This document shows, one piece after another, positions 23,951 through 32,606 of a stretch of DNA of 40,760 bases. The stretch is from CALBZH01 sp964538515. GTDB lineage: Bacteria; Desulfobacterota; Syntrophobacteria; Syntrophobacterales; Syntrophobacteraceae. A program made the position numbers and the translations under genes. The stretch's first letter is position 1; each line of letters opens with the position of its first letter. The notes beneath the pieces are model-generated. The model saw only the letters and a program-made list of their open reading frames with translations. It did not search any database and was not told the origin of the DNA. The stretch is taken from the NCBI GenBank assembly GCA_964538515.1, contig CAZIEW010000051.1, forward strand, positions 1 through 40,760, read 5' to 3'.

Positions 23951-25249
23951 TCAACGTGTCCCGAAAACCCTCTGAAAGATGGTGTCCACGTGTTTCAGGT
24001 GATACCGGAGGTCGAAGATAGAATCCAGCTCCGCATCGGAAAGGATGCGCGTGATATCCGGATCCTCCTTGAGCTTCTCCAGGAGCCGGCCGCGCTCCTC
24101 CCAGACCGCCATGGCATTCTTCTGGACCAGCCGATAGGCGTCCTCGCGCGTCACGCCCTTTTCCGTCAGGGCAAGCATCACCTGCTGCGAAAAGAAGAGT
24201 CCCCCCGTGAGCTTCAGGTTCCGTTCCATGGCCTCCGGGTAGACGATCAGACGATCCAGGACGCGGGTCAGGCGACCCAGCATGTAGTCCAGCAGGATGG
24301 TGGAGTCGGGGCCGATGATGCGCTCGACGGACGAATGGCTGATGTCCCGTTCATGCCACAGCGCCATGTTTTCCATGGCCGCCAACGCGTTGCCCCTCAG
24401 GACCCGCGCCAGCCCTGCCAAGTTCTCCGATGCGATGGGGTTGCGCTTGTGCGGCATGGCCGACGACCCCTTCTGCCCCGGAGCGAAGAATTCCTCGGCT
24501 TCCCGCACCTCAGTCCGCTGGAGGTGGCGGATTTCAACGGCGATCTTCTCCACCGTTCCACCAATCAGAGCAAGGGTGGTGAAAAACTCGGCGTAGCGGT
24601 CCCGCTGGATGATCTGGCTGCTCACGGCTGCCGGCTCCAGGCCCAGCTTGGCACACACGGCCTCTTCCACATCGGGCTCGATGTTGGCAAAAGTCCCGAC
24701 AGCTCCCGAGATTTTCCCGACCCGCATGGTCTCCCGGGCGTGCTGGAACCTCTCCCGGTTACGTCGCATCTCGCTGTACCAGAGCGCCAGCTTCAGCCCG
24801 AAGGTGATCGGCTCAGCGTGAATCCCGTGGGACCGCCCGATCATGACGGTCTCTTTGTGCTCGTGAGCGCGCCGCTCGAGGACCACCAGCAGCGCATCGA
24901 GATCAGCCAGGATGAGGTCCGAAGCTTCCTTCACGACCAGGGACGTCGCCGTATCCAGGACATCCGACGATGTCAGGCCCTGATGGATGAACCGTGACGA
25001 AGGTCCGACGTGCTCCGCCACGCTGGTCAGGAAAGCGATCACATCGTGATGGATCTCAGCCTCAATCTGGTTGATCCGGTCCACGTCGAAATCCGCCTTG
25101 TCGAGAATCTCCTTGAGGTCCCCTTCCGGGATGAGCCCTCGCTCGCCAAGGACTTCACAGACGGCCAGCTCCACTTGCAGCCACTTGCGGTACTTGTTTT
25201 CGACCGTCCAAAGCCTCCCCATCTGAGGGCGCGTATAACGCTCGATCAT
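23951..25249 (-). CDS. purB: Adenylosuccinate lyase
   Basis: Cleaves adenylosuccinate and SAICAR to release fumarate, in two steps of purine synthesis. From the ATG at 25247-25249 it has 432 residues, the usual PurB length, and begins MIERYTRPQMGRLWT as many PurBs do; GGAGAG lies upstream. The open frame extends to 25318 but the extra residues lack a ribosome site. The fumarase-superfamily signature GSSAMPHKRNP is complete, with HHDVIAF, GLTSSDVLDTA and GRSHGIHAEP also conserved. Cotranscribed with the U32 gene. The 207 bases upstream, towards the HPt gene, hold only a short AGCG/CGCT repeat. Confidence 0.97.
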   Translation of the reverse strand: MIERYTRPQMGRLWTVENKYRKWLQVELAVCEVLGERGLIPEGDLKEILDKADFDVDRINQIEAEIHHDVIAFLTSVAEHVGPSSRFIHQGLTSSDVLDTATSLVVKEASDLILADLDALLVVLERRAHEHKETVMIGRSHGIHAEPITFGLKLALWYSEMRRNRERFQHARETMRVGKISGAVGTFANIEPDVEEAVCAKLGLEPAAVSSQIIQRDRYAEFFTTLALIGGTVEKIAVEIRHLQRTEVREAEEFFAPGQKGSSAMPHKRNPIASENLAGLARVLRGNALAAMENMALWHERDISHSSVERIIGPDSTILLDYMLGRLTRVLDRLIVYPEAMERNLKLTGGLFFSQQVMLALTEKGVTREDAYRLVQKNAMAVWEERGRLLEKLKEDPDITRILSDAELDSIFDLRYHLKHVDTIFQRVFGTR

Positions 25250-25456
25250 CCTTTTGCTCTCCATTGGTTGGGATTGTGCGTGGAAAAAGCGGCGAAACGG
25301 GAGCAGCCCCTCTATCACAAAGACGACTCCCTGCCAAGGCGAGGATCAGGGGCGCCCGCAATGAGGCCTTGAAGACCTGCGGCGGCAGGACGAAACAGCG
25401 GGCTTGGAACGCTTAGCGCGTGAAGCGCTGGCTGGCTCCGTGTGTCACAACGCCGG

Positions 25457-25828
25457 TCACTTCGACTTTTCCTGCAGGAATGCTTCGAGGGCGGCTCGCG
25501 CCTCCTCGTATTCCTGACGGACATTGAACAGCGTCCGGGAGGCCAAGTCCGTCTCCCCGTTTCTCCCCATCACCTCGATCCGCTGCAGCACTGCGGCAAG
25601 ACGACCGGCGCCCAATTGAGCACTGCTGGATTTCAATGTGTGGGCGGTCTCCATGATCGCCTTGCGATCATCCGCTGCAACCGCCTCATCCAGCTTCTGC
25701 ATGAGTCCAAGGGAGTGGGAAAGGTATATCTGGATAACGTTCCTCATAAGATCTTCGCCACCGGCGGTCCGAAGACCGGCGATCGCTTCCAAGCTCGCAA
25801 CGTCAATGACAGGACCCGTCTCATCCAT
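25457..25828 (-). CDS. Stand-alone histidine phosphotransfer (HPt) protein
   Basis: A 123-residue helical HPt domain that relays phosphoryl groups between receivers. The phospho-accepting H63 lies in TAHTLKSSSAQLGA, the canonical HPt motif (A-H-x-L-K-x-x-x-x-x-x-G-A). No other domain is attached. It sits alone upstream of purB with no kinase next to it; the nearest kinases and receivers are in the cluster from 29711 onward. As those kinases look non-hybrid or are receiver-first fusions, this HPt may link receivers there or act with a distant hybrid kinase. Confidence 0.9.
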   Translation of the reverse strand: MDETGPVIDVASLEAIAGLRTAGGEDLMRNVIQIYLSHSLGLMQKLDEAVAADDRKAIMETAHTLKSSSAQLGAGRLAAVLQRIEVMGRNGETDLASRTLFNVRQEYEEARAALEAFLQEKSK

Positions 25829-25995
25829 GGATTTTGCTCCTCAGCCGTTTCTTGCCCTCCTCATCGCTCAGCCGCATGACCTTCCTATCATGTTAGGGCA
25901 CGGATGCCAACATTCCATGACTCCTCTCAGCTTACCCCGCCCTTTGAGGCCGGCTGAGCAAGCGAAGCGATCCATGGTTCCTTCCCACAATAAAG

Positions 25996-26024
25996 TTCAC
26001 AAGAGCAGCGAACTCTGCTAGATT
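25996..26024 (+). promoter_or_regulatory. Candidate sigma-70 promoter of the TAXI-ExeA-nfo genes
   Basis: TTCACA (25996-26001; 5 of 6), a 17-base spacer and TAGATT (26019-26024; 4 of 6). RNA would start near 26031, leaving a leader of about 98 bases that contains a GC-rich stem around 26066-26096. The rest of the 300-base divergent gap between the HPt and TAXI genes shows no other clear element. Confidence 0.5.
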
Positions 26025-26128
26025 TTCCGGAACAGTATCACCATGATATTTGTCTTTCCCATCGCCCGGGACGAGAGGCCCGTGCGTGTCCCGATCACCT
26101 TTCGGATTGCGGCATCAGGAGGCCTGAT

Positions 26129-27106
26129 ATGAAGAGAATGTTTGTGGCCGTTTTGATCGTGTCCATCATGGCTTTCGGAGTCCCGTCGAAGAACGAAGCG
26201 GCCGATCTCGGCATCATCACGGGAAAGGAGAAAGGCACCTACTTTCAGTTCGGGCAGGACCTGAGGACCCTCGCTGAAAAGAACGACCTCGATCTTCGCG
26301 TCGAGCCGTCCAACGGGTCCATCGAGAACATTTATGCGGTGTACAAACGGCCTGGTATCGCGATGGGCATTGTGCAGTCCGACGTGCTGGCCTTCGTGTC
26401 TCGCGTGCAATCCAACCCCGCGCTCAAGGCCGTGGCTCGAAAGATCAAGATGATCTATCCGCTCTACAACGAAGAAATCCACGTGCTCGGCAAGCAAGGA
26501 CTCAAGGATTTCGACGATCTGTCCGGCAAGCGAGTCGCCATCGGCGAAGACGGGAGCGGGACGTATCTTACGGCGCGCCTTCTTTTCGAAGTGTCGAAGA
26601 TCAAACCGAAGGAAACGGTGATGATCGGAACCGACGCCGCGCTGCAGCAACTGAAGGAAGGTAAGATCGACGCCATGTTCTATGTCGCGGGCTACCCCGT
26701 CAAGCTGCTCAAGGAAAATGTCACCGAAACGGACGGGCTTCGTCTCCTCACCATCTCGAGCCCGAAGATCCTCCAGTTCTACCCAAAGGCCGAGATTCCT
26801 GCCGGGACGTACTCGTGGCAGACGGACACCATTCAGACCGCCACCGTCAAAGCGGTCCTCATCTCCTTTGACTTCCGAACCGTTCAGTGCCAGCTTATAG
26901 GCAAGTTTGCCCGGTTAATTGCCGATCAGTTAGCGTGGCTTCAAGAGAACGGCCACCCCAAATGGAAGTCCGTTGACCTGGGCTACAGGCTGAAAGGCTG
27001 GGATCAATACGATTGCGTCACACGGTTCAGCCCTCAACCCGTGGTGAGGCATCCCAAGATCGAGCCCAACCCCGTCATGGACGCGGTCAAGCAAGTTCTT
27101 GAATAA
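26129..27106 (+). CDS. TAXI-family solute-binding protein (TRAP type)
   Basis: Periplasmic binding protein of the TAXI branch of TRAP systems, 325 residues. Signal peptide 1-24 ends PSKNEAA; the mature protein starts DLGIITGKEKGTYFQFGQDL, close to the TAXI 'G-x-x-x-G-x-Y' entry. Other family pieces are SNGSIENIYAVYKRPGIAMG, LSGKRVAIGEDGSGTYLTAR and KIDAMFYVAGYP. The start has AGGAGG upstream. No TRAP membrane component is in the window, so it is an orphan: it may serve a permease elsewhere or act as a sensor protein. It lies 23 bases before the ExeA-like gene, which suggests cotranscription and perhaps a shared envelope role. Confidence 0.9.
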   Translation: MKRMFVAVLIVSIMAFGVPSKNEAADLGIITGKEKGTYFQFGQDLRTLAEKNDLDLRVEPSNGSIENIYAVYKRPGIAMGIVQSDVLAFVSRVQSNPALKAVARKIKMIYPLYNEEIHVLGKQGLKDFDDLSGKRVAIGEDGSGTYLTARLLFEVSKIKPKETVMIGTDAALQQLKEGKIDAMFYVAGYPVKLLKENVTETDGLRLLTISSPKILQFYPKAEIPAGTYSWQTDTIQTATVKAVLISFDFRTVQCQLIGKFARLIADQLAWLQENGHPKWKSVDLGYRLKGWDQYDCVTRFSPQPVVRHPKIEPNPVMDAVKQVLE

Positions 27107-27129
27107 ACCGCCAAAATAGAGAAAAGCCC

Positions 27130-28686
27130 ATGTATCTCGACTATTACGGCCTCGAAAAGGAAGCATTCCATATCTCCCCGGACCCGGAATTTCTGTTTCT
27201 CAGCCCCAGTCACAAAGAGGCTCTGGCGGTTATCCTTTACGGAATCGAGAAACGAACGGGCTTCATGCTGATCACTGGAGGCGTCGGACTGGGGAAAACA
27301 ACCATCCTGCGCTCCGCACTGGAGCGCATCGACAAGGAGCGCATCAAGGTTATCCTCCTCTTCAACCCCATCATCAGTTACGCCAACTTGGTCAAAACCA
27401 TATACAGGGAGCTCGAGATTGATTTACCGGCATCCGGGGATGCATTCGACATAGAAGAAGGCTTGCATCTCGGGTTGATTGAGCAATACAAGAACGACCG
27501 TACGGTTGTACTTATCATTGATGAGGCTCAGAATCTGCCTGCTGAGACTCTTGAGCGGCTTCGGATGCTTTCCAACCTGGAGACCGACAAAGAAAAACTC
27601 ATACAAATCATTTTGATCGGACAGGAGCCTGAGCTTGACAATATGCTGGATTCTGTCCAACTGAGGCAGATCAAGCAGCGAATTGCTGTTCGGGCCAGGA
27701 TAGTACAGCTCACTGAAAAGGAGAGTAAAGATTATGTTATTCACAGATTACGCCGCGCAGGCTGTAACAGAAATGTCCCCTTTACCGATAGGGCATTGAA
27801 AACCATCGTCAGACATGCCAAAGGAATTCCCCGTACCATCAACATTGTGTGCGACAACGCGCTGATCACCGGCTATGGTTACCGCAAGAAACGGGTGACG
27901 CCCGGGATCGTCAGGGAAGTCATTAGGGACTTGCAGGGAATCCCACGGAGGACTTTCTGGAAATGGTTGACCATTCCCCTTGCGGCGCTCGCCTGTCTTG
28001 CGGCCTTGCTCGCCTATTTCCCTCACCTCCGATCTTATATTCCAGGGTTTGTCAACGCGTTCAAGGATAGCTCGTCCGTGATGTCCCCACCAGTGAGCCG
28101 GCAGGTGGATCCTTCTCCGGGCACGAAGGCCGCGCCTCCGGACAGCGCGGTCAAACCCGCTGATCGCGCCTTGTCGTTGACGCCCACGAACAAACCCCGT
28201 GGGGACCTGTCATCTCCTCCTCCCGCCCAACTGTCTGGTAGCGGCAACGCTCAAACGGACAGACGCTCCCCGTTGCCAGCGACTCCCGAGTCCGCAATGG
28301 TCAAACCGCCTCCTCGAGCGCAGCCCGAGGAGAATTCAAGGGACGCGGCGAGTCCCCTCAAGAGTGGAATCGCCCCGCCCCAAGCGGCCACCTCTGCAGC
28401 GGACAAGGTGATTCAACCGAAGCCTGTGCCAGCTGTTTCCGGATCAGAGCCTCACCCCGCACCGCTGCCTGGGCAGAGGAGTGACGGAGCCACATCACCC
28501 GGCACGGCCTCTCAGACATCGCGGGCCGCTCCGGCGCCGGCCCCTTCCCCGGCTCTCGATCCCCAGCGTCATGCACCCCCTCAGGTTGCCCCTCCCCAAA
28601 CGAGCCGTTCTTCTACTCAAGACCAAGCAGACTTGATCGACTGGGTCCTCGACAACCGAGCGAAGGCAAAGCGCGGCGGAAACTGA
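27130..28686 (+). CDS. ExeA/GspA-like AAA ATPase with periplasmic proline-rich tail
   Basis: Membrane-anchored ATPase of the ExeA family, whose members help assemble secretion or envelope structures. The N-terminus MYLDYYGLEKEAFHISPDPE is the classic ExeA start. Walker A is GGVGLGKTT (50-58), Walker B VVLIIDEAQN, with sensor-like IILIGQPE-type sequence (IILIGQEPELDNML). One membrane helix (about 277-295, LTIPLAALACLAALLAYF) leads to a 220-residue periplasmic tail rich in Pro, Ala, Ser and Gln. The tail lacks the peptidoglycan-binding domain of true ExeA and looks disordered. No general secretion genes are nearby. Related proteins occur with polysaccharide export loci (XrtA/PEP-CTERM), also not seen here. 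Confidence 0.88.
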   Translation: MYLDYYGLEKEAFHISPDPEFLFLSPSHKEALAVILYGIEKRTGFMLITGGVGLGKTTILRSALERIDKERIKVILLFNPIISYANLVKTIYRELEIDLPASGDAFDIEEGLHLGLIEQYKNDRTVVLIIDEAQNLPAETLERLRMLSNLETDKEKLIQIILIGQEPELDNMLDSVQLRQIKQRIAVRARIVQLTEKESKDYVIHRLRRAGCNRNVPFTDRALKTIVRHAKGIPRTINIVCDNALITGYGYRKKRVTPGIVREVIRDLQGIPRRTFWKWLTIPLAALACLAALLAYFPHLRSYIPGFVNAFKDSSSVMSPPVSRQVDPSPGTKAAPPDSAVKPADRALSLTPTNKPRGDLSSPPPAQLSGSGNAQTDRRSPLPATPESAMVKPPPRAQPEENSRDAASPLKSGIAPPQAATSAADKVIQPKPVPAVSGSEPHPAPLPGQRSDGATSPGTASQTSRAAPAPAPSPALDPQRHAPPQVAPPQTSRSSTQDQADLIDWVLDNRAKAKRGGN

Positions 28687-28687
28687 G

Positions 28688-29596
28688 GTGAGGGTTGCCT
28701 CACTCGATCCCGTCCCGAGCGCACCGAAGGACCGTCCTCGACTCGGCGCGCACATGTCGATCGCCGGCGGACTGCACTGCGCCCTGACTCGACTCCGGGA
28801 CGTGGGCGGCCAGGCCCTGCAGATCTTCCTCAAAAGCCAGCGGCAGTGGGCCAGCCCTTCCCTCACGCCTGTCGCCATCGAGCAGTTCCTCGCCGCTTGG
28901 CAGGATTGTCATTGCCCGCCCGTGGCGGCTCATGGCAGCTATCTCGTCAACCTGGCGTCGTCGTCGGAGGAACTGGTCGAGCGCTCCGTCCAGGCACTGG
29001 CCGATGAGCTTCGCCGGGCCGCCATGCTTCGAATTCCGTACCTGGTCATGCATCCGGGATCGCATGGGGGGGTCGGGATCGAGACGGGTCTCAAGAACGT
29101 CGTCAGGAACCTGGACCGTGGGATTGCCCTGGCGGACGCTCCCGAAATGATGGTGCTCGTCGAGAACACGGCGGGCCAAGGAGCTCAGCTGGGAGCAAGC
29201 TTCGAAGAGGTGTCCTTCATCCTCAGGGAGTCCGGATTCAGGGACAGGCTGGGCATGTGCTTCGATACGGCCCACGCCTTCGCCGCCGGCTACGACCTGC
29301 GCAGTCCAAGCAGCACTCTGCAGGTGATCGAGGAGCTGGACCGCAGGGTTGGACTGAAGCGCATCAAGCTCCTTCACCTCAATGACAGCAAGAAGGATCT
29401 GGGGTCGCGAGTCGATCGCCACGAGCACATCGGGCAGGGCAGGATCGGCATCGACGGTTTCCGGGTGCTGTTGAACGACAAACGATTCGCTGGCCTGCCG
29501 ATGGTCATCGAGACGCCCAAGGAGAACGGCATCGAGAAGGACAGGATGAATTTGAAGACATTACGGAGGCTGTTGACTCCCCAGAAGGTTTCTTAG
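28688..29596 (+). CDS. nfo: Endonuclease IV (AP endonuclease)
   Basis: Zinc-dependent apurinic/apyrimidinic endonuclease of the TIM-barrel AP2 family, 302 residues. The family entry RLGAHMSIAGGL is at about 18-29, followed by AHGSYLVNLAS, LVMHPGSHGG, ENTAGQGAQLG, MCFDTAHAFAAGYD, HLNDSKKDLGSRVDRHEHIG and VIETPKENG, which supply the zinc ligands. The start is GTG 1 base after the ExeA stop; a start at the internal Met in HMS would lose part of the conserved entry. It converges on the receiver-kinase gene; a short CCAGG/CCTGG stem at 29602-29614 is the only structure in the 114-base gap. Confidence 0.95.
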   Translation: MRVASLDPVPSAPKDRPRLGAHMSIAGGLHCALTRLRDVGGQALQIFLKSQRQWASPSLTPVAIEQFLAAWQDCHCPPVAAHGSYLVNLASSSEELVERSVQALADELRRAAMLRIPYLVMHPGSHGGVGIETGLKNVVRNLDRGIALADAPEMMVLVENTAGQGAQLGASFEEVSFILRESGFRDRLGMCFDTAHAFAAGYDLRSPSSTLQVIEELDRRVGLKRIKLLHLNDSKKDLGSRVDRHEHIGQGRIGIDGFRVLLNDKRFAGLPMVIETPKENGIEKDRMNLKTLRRLLTPQKVS

Positions 29597-29710
29597 GACC
29601 AGGTACCCTGGGGCCTTGCGCGAAAGCTCCTCATGCGATTGGGGCATGCTTCGGTCACGGCCGCTTCCGGCGATTTCCGAGATCGGCACCGCTTGCCCCC
29701 CGAGCGCCGC

Positions 29711-30829
29711 TCAACTACCCGGAGAAGCGGTCTCGCCCGCTTCACGGATCGGCAGGTAGACCCGCACGTGCGTTCCCACTCCCGGCTCGCTCTCGATCGT
29801 GATATCTCCGCCGTGCTTTTTGACGATGCCATAACAGATCGACAGGCCCAATCCCGTCCCCTTGCCGACCGATTTGGTGGTGAAAAACGGCTCGAACACC
29901 CGATCGATCTGCTCCTTGGCAATGCCGTGACCGTTGTCGGCCACCTCGATCACCACCCGGCTCCCTTCCACCCGCGTCTTGACAGCGATTACTCCATCGT
30001 CCGATCCGAGAGCGTCTATCGCATTGGAAAGGAGATTCAAGAGCACCTGCTCGAGCTCCGACACGGACGCATTGACGGCTGGGAGATCAGGATCAAGCTG
30101 CGCTTCAACTTTCATTCCCGGGCGCAGGGGCAGGACGGTGGAGGCCAAGACGGTCTCGATGAGGCGATTGACCTGCACATCCCGCATTCTGGGATCCGTC
30201 CGCCGAGCGAAGGTCAACAGCTTGTGCGTGATTTGCTTGCAGCGCTCCCCTTGCGTCTTGATCTGCTTCAGAGCGCGCTTGAGCTCCTGAAGATTCTCGT
30301 CTTCCGGCAGGTCGGCCTCGTGGATCAGGTCGTCGATCCACCCAGCCTCCTCGACCATGATGCCAACGGGGTTGTTGATCTCGTGGGCAATCCCAGCCGC
30401 CAGGTCTCCGACCGGCCCCAGGATCTGCTCGATTCCGGCGTTGCGAATCCGCTCTTCCTGGTCGCTTTTTCGCCGGAAAGCCTGGTTGATCTTCTCGACC
30501 AGGCTCCGCATCTCCGTGGGCTTGATGAGGAAGTCGAAGGCGCCGCGCTTCATGCCTTCGACGGCGGTTTCGAGGTTGGCGTGCCCCGTCAGCATGATCA
30601 CCCCAACGAGGGGGCGTCTCTGCTTGATCTCCTCAAGGGTGGACAGCCCGTCTCTTCCCGGCAGCATGACATCGAGGATCACCACGTCCGGGTTTGTTTC
30701 GTCGAGACGATCCAGTGCTTCCTCACCCGAATAAGCCGTAACGACGTCGAATCCACGACCTGCCAACCGTTCTTGCAGGACATCCGCAAACTCGCTCTCG
30801 TCGTCTACCAGCAGCACTCTGACCGCCAT
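29711..30829 (-). CDS. Receiver domain fused to histidine kinase
   Basis: Cytoplasmic 372-residue protein with a receiver first and a kinase second. The receiver (1-118) has the acidic pair at 10-11, phospho-accepting D53 in VVILDVMLPG and K104 in LIKP. A linker KSDQEERIRNAGIEQILGPV joins it to a HisKA domain with H149 (GIAHEINNP) and an HATPase with N box (LLNLLSNAIDAL), DNGHGI and GTGLGLSICYG. There is no membrane segment, so it answers to other proteins or to phosphorylation of its own receiver. The HisKA region is very like that of the Cache kinase at 33517. Last gene of the long minus-strand cluster. Confidence 0.94.
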   Translation of the reverse strand: MAVRVLLVDDESEFADVLQERLAGRGFDVVTAYSGEEALDRLDETNPDVVILDVMLPGRDGLSTLEEIKQRRPLVGVIMLTGHANLETAVEGMKRGAFDFLIKPTEMRSLVEKINQAFRRKSDQEERIRNAGIEQILGPVGDLAAGIAHEINNPVGIMVEEAGWIDDLIHEADLPEDENLQELKRALKQIKTQGERCKQITHKLLTFARRTDPRMRDVQVNRLIETVLASTVLPLRPGMKVEAQLDPDLPAVNASVSELEQVLLNLLSNAIDALGSDDGVIAVKTRVEGSRVVIEVADNGHGIAKEQIDRVFEPFFTTKSVGKGTGLGLSICYGIVKKHGGDITIESEPGVGTHVRVYLPIREAGETASPGS

Positions 30830-30878
30830 CGTGCCCCCCGAACCTCTGCTCCATTGCTAACCCTGATCCTCAACGGGG

Positions 30879-32345
30879 TCAGATCGGCTTTCCCAGCCCG
30901 CTCTTCGACGCCAGGGACATCAGCGGCAGAGAGATGTCGATGGTGGGGTAGAGCCCTTTGAGCGTTCCCGCAGGATAGGGCTGGATGATATTGAAGGCCA
31001 CGTGCTGCGTCTTCTGGGCATGACCACGGTTCTGGTGGCCGTCAAAATAAGCACCGTTCGCTTCCAGGATATGGTCGATGCGGTGCTTGAATGCCTCCAC
31101 GAACTTGGCCCCGTTTCCCTGAAAAATCATGGCGCCCAGCACCAGCTCCCCCTCGCTCTCCTTGAATCGGGACAGGGGCAGGGAATGGCGGGCCAGATCC
31201 TTCTTGTTGCGAACGTAGCCCCAGACAACGTGCTCCGGCGGGATCTCGATCGATTCCTCGAGGTCGATGATGGTGTGCGGCATCACGATGCTCTCCGGCC
31301 CAATCCGGAGTCGGCACTCATCCGAGCCGCGCAGAAAAGCGTTGAAGCCGACGAAGACCTTTTCACCCAGGGAGGCGTGGATGATCTTGCCACCGTGGGC
31401 CGTGATGTTGTTGCCCTCCAGATGCGAGTCGATGATGTAGCAGTTCTCCTGCGCATTGGAGCCCCGGCCGAGCCTGGCGTTGTCGAGATAGGCCCGCTGG
31501 GCCACCAGGACGTTCTCACTCACCTGGGTACTGCCCCGCACCACGGCATAACGACTCAGCAAGGTGCTTGGCGGAACCGGGATCAACGGCTTGGATTGAA
31601 CCAGCGCGAACATGCTCTCGAAATCCCGCTCCCGCGCTGTTACGAAATCCATGAAGATACCTCGTGGCTCCTTGCCGGGCACCATCTCGATGTAACGGCT
31701 CAAGTCCTCCGGATGAAATCGGAAATTGAAATTGAACGCCCCCGGCGAGCGGATCCAGATTTGTCCGGGCTCCACGAGCCGATGCATCACCTCTCCTGCC
31801 TGGACGTACGCATAGGCTCCGATCACACATTGCTGCAGGGTGGAGAGGTCCACGGTGGCGAAGGGGCCGACGAAGCTTCCCTTGACCGGGGTACCATGGA
31901 TATTCGCATAGTGCATGGCCACGGTATTCTGGATGAGGAACTCCTCGGGGCTTTCGGGGTCATGGGAATTGTTGTGAACGAGCGTCTTGACCAGAAAGCT
32001 GTCCCGAATGACGATCACCTCGTCGTCGTGGAGCGGTATCTCGAGCCCCTCACTTTTGAAAACCTCCCCCTTGACCTTGAGCTCGTCTCCCCGGATGTCG
32101 CTTTTGTAGAGGACCGAATGGTCCACGACGACTTTCCCCAGAAAATAGCTGCCGGCAAGACTCGAATAATGAAAGCGGAAATAAAGGGGGTGATGCAGCG
32201 TCAGTCCATAGAACCCGTAGAAGCGAACGAATTTCTCCAGCGGAATCAGATGCCTCAGGTGCGGTCCGACATCGAAGGCCGGCTCCCTCAAATTGATATT
32301 TACCCGGTCGATTATACGGCTGATCAGCTTCTCAAGGTGTACCAT
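30879..32345 (-). CDS. Left-handed beta-helix (hexapeptide repeat) protein of unknown function
   Basis: Soluble 488-residue protein; the ATG at 32343-32345 follows AGGAGAGAGG, and the longer frame to 32435 lacks a ribosome site. The central part (about 290-390) has hexapeptide-type repeats of a left-handed beta helix: NVLVAQRAYLDNARLGRGSN, ENCYIIDSHLEGNNITAHGG, KVFVGFNAFLRGSDECRLRI and GPESIVMPHTIIDLEESIEI. The rest has no domain I recognise; it includes LHDDEVIVIRDSFLVKTLVH and GIFMDFVTARERDFESMFAL. The helix fold suggests an acyltransferase, nucleotidyltransferase partner or carbonic-anhydrase relative, but no catalytic residue set is evident. Its place between two-component genes implies a regulated enzyme or a cluster output. 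Confidence 0.75.
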   Translation of the reverse strand: MVHLEKLISRIIDRVNINLREPAFDVGPHLRHLIPLEKFVRFYGFYGLTLHHPLYFRFHYSSLAGSYFLGKVVVDHSVLYKSDIRGDELKVKGEVFKSEGLEIPLHDDEVIVIRDSFLVKTLVHNNSHDPESPEEFLIQNTVAMHYANIHGTPVKGSFVGPFATVDLSTLQQCVIGAYAYVQAGEVMHRLVEPGQIWIRSPGAFNFNFRFHPEDLSRYIEMVPGKEPRGIFMDFVTARERDFESMFALVQSKPLIPVPPSTLLSRYAVVRGSTQVSENVLVAQRAYLDNARLGRGSNAQENCYIIDSHLEGNNITAHGGKIIHASLGEKVFVGFNAFLRGSDECRLRIGPESIVMPHTIIDLEESIEIPPEHVVWGYVRNKKDLARHSLPLSRFKESEGELVLGAMIFQGNGAKFVEAFKHRIDHILEANGAYFDGHQNRGHAQKTQHVAFNIIQPYPAGTLKGLYPTIDISLPLMSLASKSGLGKPI

Positions 32346-32407
32346 CGCCTCTCTCCTGACCTCGGAGCCCTCGGGGCTTTCTTCCTGCATTGGGAATACA
32401 CCATGCC

Positions 32408-32432
32408 GGCCCCTGACAGGTGTCAGAGGGCC
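32408..32432. promoter_or_regulatory. Palindrome upstream of the beta-helix gene, candidate operator
   Basis: GGCCC-CTGACA-gg-TGTCAG-a-GGGCC: an inner 14-base palindrome flanked by complementary GGCCC/GGGCC arms. It lies about 63 bases before the start at 32345 in a 261-base gap between a receiver gene and the beta-helix gene. No T-run follows on the minus strand, so a terminator is unlikely. A dimeric regulator site is a reasonable guess. No other structure stands out in the gap. Confidence 0.4.
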
Positions 32433-32606
32433 CATGCCATCAACTCAAAAACGCAAGCGCGTGCGAGAGTGCCGCTTCCCATGGCAGCGTGCGCGGAGAG
32501 TTGCTCTTCGGCTTCTCCGCGCCTCGGCCTCACGGCAGGCGGCGCTCCGGTTCTCGACTTCCATCCGGCTGTCGCAATGATCTCCGCACTGCGTCTGGCA
32601 TTCTAC

